Shown in pieces: positions 1-12,300 of a DNA stretch of 64,000 nucleotides. The DNA is from Trichoplax sp. H2 (taxonomy: Eukaryota > Placozoa > Uniplacotomia > Trichoplacea), in NCBI GenBank assembly GCA_003344405.1, contig NOWV01000028.1, forward strand, positions 62,001 to 126,000, given 5' to 3'. The notes below the pieces were generated by a model. The model was not told the origin of the DNA. It did no database searches and saw only the letters and a list, made by a program, of their open reading frames with translations. Each line of letters opens with the position of its first letter. Position 1 is the stretch's first letter. Position numbers and translations under genes: made by a program.

Positions 1-180
1 GATGAATTTGTTGAAATACGCTTAAATAGTAGCTCGTTTACATTGTACAGGTACGGTATGTAGCAGATTTATTTCAACTTGTGGTATCATGGTTGACTTT
101 AATCTTTCAGTTTTTGTTACTGATTTCGTAATTGCTAAATAATGAACGATTTTTCTGATAACTCTTCTCGTAAATTATAG

Positions 181-1166
181 GTTGATAAACATATTCGAAG
201 ATTAGATTACGAACTAGCCCGATTTGAAGCTGACTTGAAAGAAAAAGAACAGGAAATTACAGGTATTAGTGTATAACTAATGGATAGGCGTTTTGATGCA
301 CGTTCCTTTTGCTATCTTTTTAATTACTTGTACATACTTCTCTGATGAATGATAAAACGACTTAGATTCTCATACAATGGTGGAAAATCAAGACATAAAA
401 AGTAAGTATCATTAATGATAACTCTAGAAGTCTAGGAGTTGTTTAGATACAGAAATTTTCATTCCTTATAGAAAACCGAAGCCGCTCTACAGGACGGAAA
501 AAGACGAGCAGAAAAAAGTTGAAAACATCAACGTTAGTAATGCGGCCAAATACTACTACTTGCGAATATGTAAAGTTAGATTGATTTAGTAATTATAGAT
601 GTTGGATGCAATAGGCTTGAAACTATCTCCAGTGCTGCATCTGTGATTGCACAATCGCAATCTATATTTAATGCAAGAGCTGTAGATATGCCAGTGGATC
701 CCAATGAACCTACTTATTGTTTATGTCATCAGGTGACTTAAAACATTAGAATAGAAACTTTTAGGATTACGTTAATTATGCTGCGTCTTTCAGTAGTCTT
801 GTTACTAAATCCGAGGATTATGCTCTAGGTTTCTTATGGCGAAATGATTGGATGTGATAACACTGAAGTAAGACACTATTTGTTATGCGTCGATGCTCAT
901 AAATCTGACATAACGCTTATTGATCATGCAAATAATTTGTTTTTTCTAATGACATGTAGTGCCCTATAGAATGGTTTCACTTTCAATGTGTTGGATTAAC
1001 TACAAAGCCGAAAGGAAAATGGTTTGTTACTTTAGCACATACCCTTTCTTTACATTTATTGATTACCCAGCTTCAAAATCGTACATCTTTACAAACTTGA
1101 TTGTTAAATCAAATATGCTTTTACAGGTATTGTCCCAAATGCACACAATCAAGAAAGAAGAAATGA
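181..1166 (+). CDS. ING4/5: ING4/ING5-type PHD-finger chromatin reader, 3' part
   Basis: Partial gene; the 5' exons lie before the window. Exons read as 181-262, 366-401, 472-532, 615-732, 829-867, 960-1021 and 1127-1166, all with GT..AG introns and matching phases. The first begins [19 protein letters not shown], the end of the ING N-terminal helical domain and nearly identical to vertebrate ING4/ING5. A basic serine/arginine linker (likely NLS) follows. The C-terminal PHD finger has [14 protein letters not shown], then [18 protein letters not shown] and the closing KGKWYCPKC. The protein ends in a short polybasic tail (RKKK) before TGA. ING4/5 family members read H3K4me3 through the PHD finger and act in HBO1/MOZ-type acetyltransferase complexes; that role is inferred from the family. 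ING4 and ING5 cannot be told apart, and a single pre-duplication gene is likely. Confidence 0.92.
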
Positions 1167-3909
1167 TATGCTTCAGTTATCTAGCCAATGAATGTCTTGT
1201 ATGGATCAATCCATGTAAAATTTTGATTTCTGCATGTATTAAATGAAATTCATTTACTTTGTCAGTTTAATCGGCTTGATGATAATACCACTTAAGTCTA
1301 ATCTGAACCTCAACTACTAGTTCGCCCGAGAACGCTAATCATAAATTTGTGAAATTGTAAATAACTAGTTTCCAGTTTTCACAATCTACTGAGAAAGTAA
1401 ACCATAGAGGGTTTCCTTCGCCTCTATAGAGAACGCTACCACTACGTTATGTTGGTAATAAGGCGATACTTATTTATGCAGTGTTATTTATAAACCTAGA
1501 TGCAAATTGAATGTTGCGATTGACCAGATCTTTTTTCTTGATTTCTCTTATCCTGAGTAATAAAATTACGCCTTGTAATATAACTGAGCTCTTGACGTAT
1601 GTAATTAATCAATCAATATACTTTCGTTTAATTAAGAAATAATTGTTAGTGATCTATGCTCATTAGAGTTCGATTATTGAATGGACCACCTGTTAATGAG
1701 GTTAGGTCTATTACTACTTAGAATATTCATGTATTAAATTTATTTTGATCAGTGACTGCATGTTAAATTGATCACCCAATCAATTTATAAGGATTGTACA
1801 ATACTACTGAACCATGATGGAATGCTTTCATAAATTTAGCTGTCTAAGTAAAAGAAATTTGATTTTTTTCTTTGTTTGCCACGATTTATAACGTTGTATT
1901 ATAGTACGGATTAACCTTTGAATTAATCGTTGTTTGTAATTGCATGACAACACAATTTGTGTCTAGTAGAGTAGGTACATAGCGTTATACACGCATGGTG
2001 GGTAAATTATTGTAGCTTGCTCTCATTTTTAGCAATTTTACTGATTGGACAATAACGCCGTACTTTGTAAGGTCTTGTACACGTATATGTTTTGCAATCA
2101 CCTGAGGGGTATAATTGTATAAATTTCCCATCCCTTGTATACTTGAATAAAATAAACCGTTTGTACGTTCTAAAAGAATGCGTTATCCATTTTTGAAGTA
2201 TGTACTTTCATTCCGTTCATATACAGAATGTGAGCAATTAACTCCAGGACTATAATTAATATCCTGTAAAACGTGTTATTAGAATTCATCATAGCTTATT
2301 TGAAAGCTTTAAATAATTGATCTTTCAAAGGTCATGAATGTAATTTTATCTAACTTCTAGTTTATAATTTATACAATACATATACTTTATTGCAAAACAG
2401 TACCATAGCCAGGTTGATTAGTAGTTATTGTTTAACGTGCTTGCCGTTAGCGGTACATATGTTAAGAACAATTTATCAAATAAAGTTTTAGTGCCATCAT
2501 GAAGTTTAATTACATTCTCCGATGAACAAACCGAGCACGAAACTGAATTTACTGATCACGGTAAGATTCAATAAGATGGATAAAAAAATACATATGCAGT
2601 AGTGTTTGTATTAATTAATCAATTATCGAAATGACGGGATCTTCAAGCTTGATAGGTACGAGTATAGCACAATAACCTGATTAATTCAAAGGACTTTAGA
2701 GCGATTGATTATACGTACAATAATTATGTGTACATACAATGCTACGTACGCATTTGCATAATGCATATACACACATAGTGATGCAAATTCTTCATAAGAT
2801 AAAATTTTTTTTAGTAAGTTAGCTAGAATGTTTTCAGCGAATAAAAAATTCTTGCGTATACTGACATTTGAGCCAGTAAATAAAGACAACACTAATACGT
2901 GTATATCCAGAACTGATACAGTGCTGTAGTATCATTTGTTTACTTATCCCATCTAAATTTTAGTAACATGGTAACCACAAATACGCGTATGATCGATCTT
3001 TATTGAGTTCTCTAATACTATTATTCATTCAGTTTTTAATGGTTAAGTTACCCAAAAATGACGTTTCAGATTTCAATGTGAGTACTTTTGTAGATACAAA
3101 TATACTCGTGCTCTGAGATGAACGCATACGCATATGAAGAGAAAGCACACTGACGCATACAACGGAATTCGTTATTCAAGGTTAAAGGAAGATGGCTCGT
3201 AATATTGTAAATAACAATTATTTCAAGTTATAATCCGTCAGGCTTGTTTGATGCCACTGTTAGGAAAACCAGGTTTAGAATTTAAAGTGTAACAATAAAC
3301 CTGTTTTATCTTCAATTGAAAATGTACAAACATCGTCGATTAGTCGACACAAATTTAGACTACGAAATGCACCATGATTTTATGCTTTACTGATGACTAA
3401 TACCACTGTCACGTGCAACCCATTAAGAAACTTTTAATTTCTCTTTTATTTTTTATCTGATGTTAATAATTAATTCTTATTTAATCATCCGAATGATAGA
3501 TTGAAAGATTGTTGATTCAAATGATATGATAATACACAGTATTAGAACACTACTGTTTTGAAAATTCACAATGGAGTTGCATCGACGATTGGCATAGCAT
3601 CTATTGTATAATTCACAGTCCCACGGTAAAAATAACCTTATTCTTATTAGTGCATATGAGACATTAATTAATACTGAGTTCGAAGGTTTCATCTAGGTTT
3701 TATCTCCATCGCTAGTAAATAATTTATCAAATGAGTACCGAAGCAACTCCGAATAAAATGTGTACGACGTTGATAAAACTTGTGATAAGTACTATTTCAG
3801 CAGGCATCATACCACTTCTATCCTATACTAGTAGCGCAGAAAGCAGACAATCAACTGTAAGTAGAATAAAAAATTATTTTTAATTTTTATTTATTTATTT
3901 TAACACCTG
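1167..3909. other. Intergenic DNA, no supported gene
   Basis: AT-rich stretch between the ING gene and the UBIAD1 upstream region. Only short spurious frames were seen. One ATG-led frame at 3731 runs about 42 codons to a GTAAGT-like site, but no partner exon could be recognised. Confidence 0.5.
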
Positions 3910-3939
3910 TCAGTCTAACTCAGACGGGTCCAGTAGTAG

Positions 3940-4110
3940 TGAGATAGTACAGTACTGTGCACTATCAACTACAGTACAATGTACTGTAATTGATAGTATG
4001 GCCGTTACTAAATACTGTACTGCATACGATACACTTTCTAGAAAGGGTACTCGGTATACTTCAGTATAGCACAAAGACGCAGTTTGAAGCATACGGTACA
4101 GTTTAGTATG
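3940..4110. repeat. Loose GTACW palindrome cluster upstream of UBIAD1
   Basis: Several TACTG/TACAG-type units joined through GTAC occur between about 3948 and 4110, for example AGTACAGTACTGTGC and AATACTGTACTGC. The cluster is less regular than the later arrays. It ends about 310 bp before the UBIAD1 ATG. Confidence 0.6.
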
Positions 4111-4417
4111 GAAAAAAATGGACAAGTGAAACAGGTAAGCCATTGTTCTAATGCTGCTAAAGAAACCATTTATTATTTTCTAACTTTAATAAGGCAAACA
4201 GAATAGATTCATAACTGAAAGCCTCGGCATCGTTAACGTTATAATTTTTTTCATATTAACACTCCACCATCTCTAGTTGATACACGGCCACTATTAAAGA
4301 ATATTAAAGTATTACAGCGGCAACACAAATTACATACAACTGTTCTCTTGCATTGACAATTTGGCATATCGCCTTGTTAGATCTATAGTCTACAGCAAGC
4401 CTGACGTGAATAGCAAC

Positions 4418-5353
4418 ATGGCAGCAACAGCCTCTACTTCCAATCAAGCTCGAAATAAGCCATCACAAGCTAAATGGCTCGGATATGTCTTAGCTTTACG
4501 CCCTTGGTCATTTGCTGCTTCATTTATACCAGTATTACTTGGCTCTGTCCTCTCTTATAATTATAATTACAACTCGACCCAATCTTTTAGTTGGCCAATA
4601 TTTCTATTGACTGTTATAGTGACGTTGTCGGTACATGGAGCTGGCAATTTAGTCAATACATATTATGATTTTCATCGTGGTGTTGATTACGATGGTGCAG
4701 ATGATCGGACATTAATCGATCATTTATTGACCGCTGATGAAGTTGTTCGATTTGGTGCCATCTTGTACACAATAGCCTGTTTTGCATTCGCTGTTATTGT
4801 TTGCTTTTCGCAGGCCAGAATGGAAGTTTTAGCTTTCGTTTTCTTCGGAGGGCTCTCGGGCTCATTTCAGTATACTGGAGGTTTCGGTTTCAAATATTAT
4901 GCATTGGGCGATATCATGATCTTTGTCAGCTTTGGTCCAATTGCCGTTTTATTCGCTTTCATTGCCCAAGCTGGTGTTTGTGTTGTTAGAGTTGTATACT
5001 ATGCTATTCCTTTAGTGCTAATAACAGAAGCTATCTTGCATAGCAATAACGCTCGTGATCTTGAGTCTGACAAGCGTGCAGGTATAATTACACTTGCTAT
5101 CATCCTAGGTTACAAACGCTCATACATATTGTACGTTATACTACTATTTACACCTTATCTTATCTTCGCTTGTATGGCTATCATTTCGTCGCCATTCTAT
5201 GCGTTGCCATTAATAACGCTCTACGGCGGATTAAACTTGGAAAAGCAATTCCGACAAGGAAACCTCAGAAAGTTGCCTGTTGAAACAGCTCGTTTAAATT
5301 TGCTATTAGGGATCATGTATGTGCTCAGTTGCTTTCTAACTGGAGATATTTAA
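4418..5353 (+). CDS. UBIAD1: UbiA prenyltransferase domain-containing protein 1
   Basis: Single-exon gene of 311 residues. The ATG at 4418 is chosen because the frame upstream has only a TTG; human UBIAD1 is about 338 residues. It is a polytopic membrane UbiA-family prenyltransferase. The first Asp-rich motif is NLVNTYYDFHRGVD (about residues 70-83), followed by ADDRTLIDHLL. The second is SNNARDLESDK in the later half. Other matches to animal UBIAD1 are FGGLSGSFQYTGG, LGDIMIF, FGPIAVLFA, YAIPL and EAILHSNN. The family transfers geranylgeranyl to menadione to make menaquinone-4 in ER/Golgi membranes and, in vertebrates, regulates HMG-CoA reductase. Both Mg-diphosphate motifs are intact, so activity is expected. 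CPTP lies tail-to-tail downstream. Confidence 0.96.
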   Translation: MAATASTSNQARNKPSQAKWLGYVLALRPWSFAASFIPVLLGSVLSYNYNYNSTQSFSWPIFLLTVIVTLSVHGAGNLVNTYYDFHRGVDYDGADDRTLIDHLLTADEVVRFGAILYTIACFAFAVIVCFSQARMEVLAFVFFGGLSGSFQYTGGFGFKYYALGDIMIFVSFGPIAVLFAFIAQAGVCVVRVVYYAIPLVLITEAILHSNNARDLESDKRAGIITLAIILGYKRSYILYVILLFTPYLIFACMAIISSPFYALPLITLYGGLNLEKQFRQGNLRKLPVETARLNLLLGIMYVLSCFLTGDI

Positions 5354-7186
5354 CTTAATTTGAAATATGCTTATCTTACGGTAGCTTATTATTCGTACAA
5401 TAAGTCGATCACGATAATTAATGATTGTGAAAAATGATTTGCTGCAATAGATCATGCTGAATTGCGTATTTATCTTTAATATCTTGACCGAGCAACTATC
5501 TTGTATAGATCTTAGGAGTTCTTTCGCGAGCCGCAAGACTGTATATATGTAAATTCATTACGCGGTTCTTCTCATCATCCATACAAATGCTTTCCATAAT
5601 TATACGATATCAAGAATCTGACATATGTGAAATTTAAAAATACTACAGCATAAAGTGAATTTATTGCACCGGAGTAATAGATACTGATTATTCAGACGAC
5701 TATCTTCCTATACGCTTTGAAATGGTTTCCATCTGAAATAGATGTCTGCTAGCATTAAACGCTTTATTGTAGTAGAAATACAAAATGAAAAATTTGCATT
5801 ATTAAAATTGCATTGCGTAAAAGCACTTGATCGCTTTGGCTTTGGTTTGTGTTATAGTTAATTATACACAAGTATAAGATTGTAACAGTCATTAATTTAA
5901 AATTAATTCCTCGTATTATTTTCGTGAAAATATTTTACTATATGCAATAAATAAATAATGTCCTGTAATGACTATGGATAAGATTTGAATTCCTAAGGTG
6001 TCTCTGTCCTTGCTTACGCAGTCACCATCATTTTTACCGAACCGAAAAGCTGCTTTAACAAATCCTTTCTCTAGGGCTGCAATATTTTTTACTTGTATGC
6101 TATCCTTCTGGTACAGTACAGCAATAGTAATACTTTACCTTGAGCATAGTTGTTCGCCGCATTATATACAATATGCGATTAGGTTGAAAGTAAGCTGCGC
6201 TGCAGTGATAATGAATATAAGCAATTACTGTAATAGAAGTATTATGATCGTAGGATTTTTATGTAGTGCTGATTTATATTGCTATAACATAAGAGTTAAT
6301 GCACAGTGAATACGACAAAAATTTGACTATAGCGACACGTGCTAAATCTACGATAATTAATATAACATACATTATGTATACTATACATCAAGAGACTTTT
6401 TAAGAGCTTTTTAATAAGCAGTGTTATTTGCGCTATTCAAAAGAAAAATTGAGCCTGTTTATTAGTTGACGATGTTTAATATTGATAGTGCTATTTTTCA
6501 TGAACTTTGAAGAACTAAGAGAATAATTATGTGTTTTTATGATGGAGATAATACAAGCATTGCTGTACTATATAATTGCAAGCATGGATAATATGACAGT
6601 AATCATAGTATCTATCATGGTGTTTATCCATGTCGATTTAATCAAGCATTTTTATGAGCTAAATTTAATTCTTGATGGTAACGTTAGGCATGTTTAGCTA
6701 TTGATGCTTACGTGACGTTACTTATTATCTCTACTTGGTTAACCATACGTATTTGTATGAGCCACTTTTTAAGATTTACAACCACTTGCAGTCAAATGAT
6801 ACCCGTGTGATCTAATGTTGATGCGCAATGAAGGAAACTATATTTATGCAAGTATATTTCATAAGATTTACATTATTTAATAATATAATTACATCTAATT
6901 AAACTTTACATAGCCTTCTAGAATGCTAACTCGTTCGTTCATTTTCACTAACAATTCACCGCAATACTTAAACATATAAAGTATATTATTTTTGTTTGTT
7001 GTAAATTTAAAATAAGCATTAAGATTTAATTCATCAAAGTCAGAAAATGAACCGCTTATTATATCGTGCAAATTTATACTATACATGATAACTAAGGAAA
7101 ATAAACGATTATACTGTAGTGGCCTGCTTTAAAATTTTCTTAAAGCAGTAGCTCATAGTATATGAAATAGCGGAGTAAAATCCTCT
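5354..7186. other. Intergenic DNA between convergent UBIAD1 and CPTP
   Basis: No confident gene. On the minus strand 6895-7086 an ATG-to-stop frame of 63 codons ends in a short coiled-coil-like stretch (KMNERVSILEGYVKF). It resembles no family well enough to name and is left uncalled. The plus-strand frame at 5998-6309 lacks an ATG and looks random. Confidence 0.5.
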
Positions 7187-8657
7187 TTAAGGTAGTAATA
7201 ACAGATCCTGTTTAATATAAAGGCTTTGAGTTTCTTCATAAATTGGATTAATAACTGTTACAATGTTTGCCAACAACTGTAGAGTATCAGCCTCAGTCGT
7301 TGTAGCCTGATCGTTGATTTTAGTTAAAAGGCAAGCTCTGTTAGGTAAAGCGTACATAGCCAAGGCGGTGCCTTTCCTAACCAACCATGGATGAAAGTTA
7401 GCTAAAGTTTGGTTATAACAGTCGGACGCAATTGATGAGACTTTATCGTGTTCTTGACTTTCGGACAATTTCTCAAAAAATAATCGAATAAAATCTAACG
7501 CACGATGCAAGCGTAACAAGGTACGAGATGCGGAAGGTATTGGGCCTTTGACAATTGTAATATTACGATTGACCTCATATTCAAGCATTGATCGCACACT
7601 TAAATAATTTTGGCCTAAGAAAATTGGAATTAGTTAGTAAAAGGTTAAAGGCAAATTTGTATACCAATGAATCTAGCAGATTAGAAAGACCTGCAGCTAT
7701 TTGCATCCAAGAAGATTGTAATAGCTAGATTACCGGTACAAGATAATTGTTGCTACTGTATACTGTGAATCTAGCAAAGCACATGTGTATATAAATTGAG
7801 CATTCTACTGGAATGGTTTCAGCCAGCAGTTGACCTATCATTAATTAATTCACTCTAATTTTACTAGTAAGATCAGCAGTAGTGGCCTAGAGACTGTCTT
7901 TAAAGTACACTAAATTTGTAACAGTGCAAGTTTTAATTGTCTAAAATAGGGTTAGCAATCGTTAATGAATTAATTAGTCAAGCAACAGAATACTTACTGT
8001 CGATAAGTAGTTTACACGTAAAGTCCAGTAACTATGATCACTACTTATAAATAAATACCCACAATGTAGACCCACAGCTTGAGATACGCGCAGTATTTGG
8101 TATATTTTGTTTACTGACAGTGAGTAATTGTAATTACTGGTGATTATCGATCTGTTATTGATTAAGGTTTGCAAGATGTACATTGTACAGTAATTACAGA
8201 TAGGATAAATACTCGTTCAAGCATAGAAATGTAATTGTTGATCTACTAGCCACAGAGCCGAAATACTACAATATACCGTGTCTTGACAAAACGTAGATTA
8301 CTGGGATCAAGTGATTGTTTATCCGATTTGATCCGATTGTTGGGTATCTCATCGAAGTGGAATTTCAGTGGTGTGCAAACCAGATCAAGAGTAAATATGA
8401 AAGTTACTATTTCGATAACACTGCACAGCTTCCAGTTTACCTGCATCTCCTTTTCGATGTTTCCTAAGAATTTCAATTTTACTTTTAACGTCTGCAGTGA
8501 TAAACGAAAACAGCCGGCCAAAATAGTCGAAAAAAACAATTATAGCTTCGTATGCATTGACATACTCATCAACGAGAATGGCACCATCTTCCTTTCGTAC
8601 CTTACTGAATTGATCAAGAACAACTTCCAAAAAGGCTTTTGGCTCGTTCTTCGCCAT
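7187..8657 (-). CDS. CPTP: Ceramide-1-phosphate transfer protein (GLTP domain)
   Basis: Two exons on the minus strand: 8657-8441 and 7614-7187, joined at GATGCAG|gtaaac and cttag|GCCAA. The product is 214 residues, the same length as human CPTP. Exon 1 starts MAKNEPKAFLEVVLDQF and carries FFDYFGRLFSFITADVKSKIE, with the Asp and Lys expected in the phosphate-headgroup site. Exon 2 has SRTLLRLHRALDFIRLF, matching the paired arginines of the CPTP cationic pocket, then NFHPWLVRK with the conserved His and Trp, and ends LYIKQDLLLLP, close to the vertebrate C-terminus. The GLTP fold shuttles ceramide-1-phosphate between membranes in the cytosol, notably from the trans-Golgi. An older ATG seven codons upstream is possible, but the shorter start fits family length. 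Its start faces INTS11 across 686 bp. Confidence 0.95.
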
Positions 8658-9094
8658 TGAACTCCGACAATTAATCAATCCATGAACTACTGTAATAACT
8701 AAATATATATACTGTATATATAATTGATATAAAGTCAGAGCATAGCGTTGACCACCTTGCGCATCAACAACACTGCATCAACTGCTCTAAACTCTGCTGC
8801 AGTTTATTTATGCCCTTGCAGGACTTAATAACCTTATACTGTTACGTTTGTATATTGAGCAAATTTAAAATGTTGTGTTTCTATACCGTAAACCTTGTCA
8901 GAGAATAAATCCACCTTAGTGTTTCCCCTTGCAGCTTGTCTGCATCCCCTGCAAAATGCTCTTGCTAATAGTTAGTCCGAAGCAGATTGGTAACATACTC
9001 AGGTAAGGACGCCAAAACTATGAAATAGTAATACAAAACAGTATAGTAATTATTATTATTATAGCGTAGCACTAGTCAAGCAGTCTGCCGTCTT

Positions 9095-9195
9095 TACTAC
9101 TTTAGTACTGCACTGTACACCAGCGTGCTGTGAGAGCGTTGAGTACCAGTACATTTCGGTACTATACTGTACTGTACTGTACATTGTACTGTACA
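9095..9195. repeat. GTACW array in the CPTP/INTS11 divergent promoter region
   Basis: Overlapping TACTG and TACAG units with GTAC at the junctions, ending in a run CTGTACTGTACTGTACATTG. It sits in the 686 bp between the CPTP and INTS11 start codons, about 150 bp from the INTS11 ATG. Confidence 0.8.
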
Positions 9196-9343
9196 ATAAA
9201 AGTTGGAGAACTCTTTAACTTGAGGCAATCAGAAAATCAACAGTTGCTGAGCCTCTTGTTCTCTACTTTGCGATTTTGTGAACTCTACTATCACGGACAA
9301 CTCGAGAATATTTGTTGAATCCATCTTTAAAAGCTAATCGAAC

Positions 9344-12300
9344 ATGCCTGAAATAAAAGTGGTTCCGTTAGGTAGAGGATAAGTAGACTTGTGCGATGTT
9401 ATGCTAGATATTATTTTGCAGTATTGGCTCAAATTGGATATGATGGATGGGACTTATTAAAATACGCATTTGCATCTATTTTTTACATTTTAGGCGCTGG
9501 ACAAGGTTTGTCAAATTTTGCTTCACTTTGATCATTGATTACTTGAACTACCAACAAAATGGTCAAGAACTAAAAGCTGCAAAATCTTAATCATACCTTA
9601 AATGATACGTCTAGTGGACTTAATAATTTCTCTTTACTGACAGAGAATAACACGAGTATTTTCATTTTGTATCAAGAGTTGTAACGTGTATCAGAAATCT
9701 GCAGAGTGTGCAAATAGTACCTTTAACTCATATTTACCCTGATAATAGAAATGAGTACACCAAGTAGATCATTATTATGTTTAAGAATCGATAAAATTTT
9801 GTTACAGCACGTATAAAATATTTATTTTGTTTCACACTGTCTTACTCTACTGATTATAATTGTTGTACCTTCACAACCAAAGCTTGATTGAAGTAAATAC
9901 GTGTAAATTACAGGTAGATCTAGTAGTCCATGCAACAATACTCTACACTAGTTCCCAGCCGAGTTTCAAAAAAATTTTTGTACTGTATGTAGTACCATGA
10001 TAGTATTATGGTCATTAGTAAGTTCCTTGAAATCTTCTATATGTATATATCAGCAGTATAGTCTCTACGTTATTGATACTATTAGAATTTGCAGTATAGA
10101 AGTAGTATTGAGATGGAATTGCTATATTTCTGTTGCTAACAATTGATGTTAGCCCTATGATTTAAGCAGCTGTGGTACAAGTACTGTATAATGTACATAT
10201 CGTTGAGATTTTTCTTGTTCAAAGTAAACGTATGTGTATACAAATAGAGTATACAAATACGCTAGGTATATTCTAGGTATTTCTGTAGTAGGATACCGTT
10301 GGTTATTCTTTATCACATATCATTCATAAATATCAATTACTATTTCTTATGTTCTAAAGACGTCGGACGCAGTTGTATTCTTGTCACGATTGGATGCAAG
10401 AATATCATGTTCGACTGTGGGATGCACATGGGATACAATGACGATGTAAGTTTGAAAACAGGCATGGCTTAGGGAATCGTACAATAATTATAATTATGCA
10501 TCACTCAGTATACTATCTTTATATTATTATTATACATGATCGAAAGGCGACCTAACTTATCGGGCTTACTCGTTGTTTGATAATAACCAAATAGAGAGTA
10601 AAATATTGTTCGATGTAAACTCATCGTATTTATTGTACCTTGAGTAGAGACGTTTCCCGGATTTTACGTATATCACACGTTCAGGAAGTTTAACTCAATT
10701 TCTAGATTGTGTTATAATCAGGTCTGTCTACATTCATATCTATTGATGTAAAGTAATTGTAACATGTACAGTATATAACTTATTCTTGGATACCTTAAAC
10801 TATGTTGGAAACTAGAACTTATTCAGTTTGTCTAGCTATGGTATCGGACTTGGATGTAATACAATTTATGATCAATTTTAGAAAGATAACACTACAGCAT
10901 GAAATGAAATTTTAGTATGCTATAGGATTGACTTTACTAACTCTTTCTGCATATTTTAAATTTAGCCATTTTCACTTAGATCATTGCGGAGCTCTACCGT
11001 ATTTCTCTGAAATGTGTAAATATGATGGTCCAATATACATGACACACCCTACTAAAGCAATATGTCCAATTCTACTGGTAAGTTAAAATTGGAATTAAAC
11101 TTAAAATAGTACCATTGTAACATAGCATTGTAGATTCAAAGAAAATTATTACTAGTAAAACGGATTGTTAATTCATATGATGACAATTAAATCGCACTTC
11201 AACTAATACAGGAAGACTACCGAAAAATTACTGTTGATAGGAAAGGAGAAAAAAATTTCTTTACTTCGCAAGTATGTTGTTAGCAGGTGTCGCATTTATT
11301 GTCTATTCATAGCTTTGTGCAAACTCGATATGGAAATATTTTCCACACAGATGATTAAGGACTGCATGAAGAAAGTTAAAGCAATTAACTTACATCAGAC
11401 TGTAAAGGTAATTATTGCATTATTACTATCTAAGTATTTTTATTTACCAATGTAAGTTGCCATGATTGTTCTCACTGACCTTGGTGTATTCATTAACTTA
11501 ATAGAGTAATATTAGTGAATATGCGATATACCAGTAATCTTAGCAACATCATCGTTAAGGTAAATTTTTCTAATAACCACAGGTTGACGACGATTTAGAA
11601 ATTAAGGCTTATTATGCTGGGCATGTTTTGGGAGCTGCTATGTTCCTGGTTAAGGTCGGATGTGAATCTGTTCTGTATACGGTTAGCGGTTCACAAATTT
11701 TGCATTAAATTGCTGTAAAAGCAATAAATCTAATTTCGTACAAATGGACGTAGAATAACTAGAAATTTCTTGAACTTTCTTAGGGTGATTACAATATGAC
11801 CCCAGATCGCCACTTAGGGTAGGTCTATTCCTTTTCTGCATTAGGAAATTTTTAGCTAAAATACTTCCGCTTTGAAATTTATTGTATTGTGTTATAGAGC
11901 CGCATGGATAGACAAATGTAGGCCAAATTTATTAATAACGGAATCAACATACGCTACCACAATTCGCGATTCTAAGAGGTTTGTTTAATAGTAAAGTATA
12001 ATATTTACGTAATCAATCACTACAGAATGACTTGAATTGATCATAGTTGATATTAATTACTTTTACCTCGATATTAGATGTCGTGAAAGAGATTTTCTAA
12101 CAAAAGTCCATGAATGTGTTGAACGAGGCGGCAAGGTGAGAACTTCAAATTAGGTACTATTTGTTATGCAATTAAGTATATTTTCCAACAACCATTAAAC
12201 TGCTATATTCACTTAACTTAGGTTCTGATTCCCGTTTTTGCCCTAGGGAGGGCACAGGAGTTGTGCATTTTATTGGAAACTTATTGGTAATAATTTAATT

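Noticed and set aside
3731-3857. ATG-led frame of about 42 codons ending at a GTAAGT-like donor, possible first exon
   Set aside because: No downstream exon or family match could be found, and the upstream GTAC cluster and UBIAD1 follow directly.
5998-6309. 103-codon plus-strand frame between UBIAD1 and CPTP
   Set aside because: It starts without ATG, has low-information composition and no domain.
6895-7086. 63-residue minus-strand frame with a coiled-coil-like end, faintly like small BRK1-type proteins
   Set aside because: The resemblance is limited to a few heptad positions and the spacing does not fit; not enough to call a gene.
8283-8660. 125-codon plus-strand frame
   Set aside because: It is the antisense shadow of CPTP exon 1.
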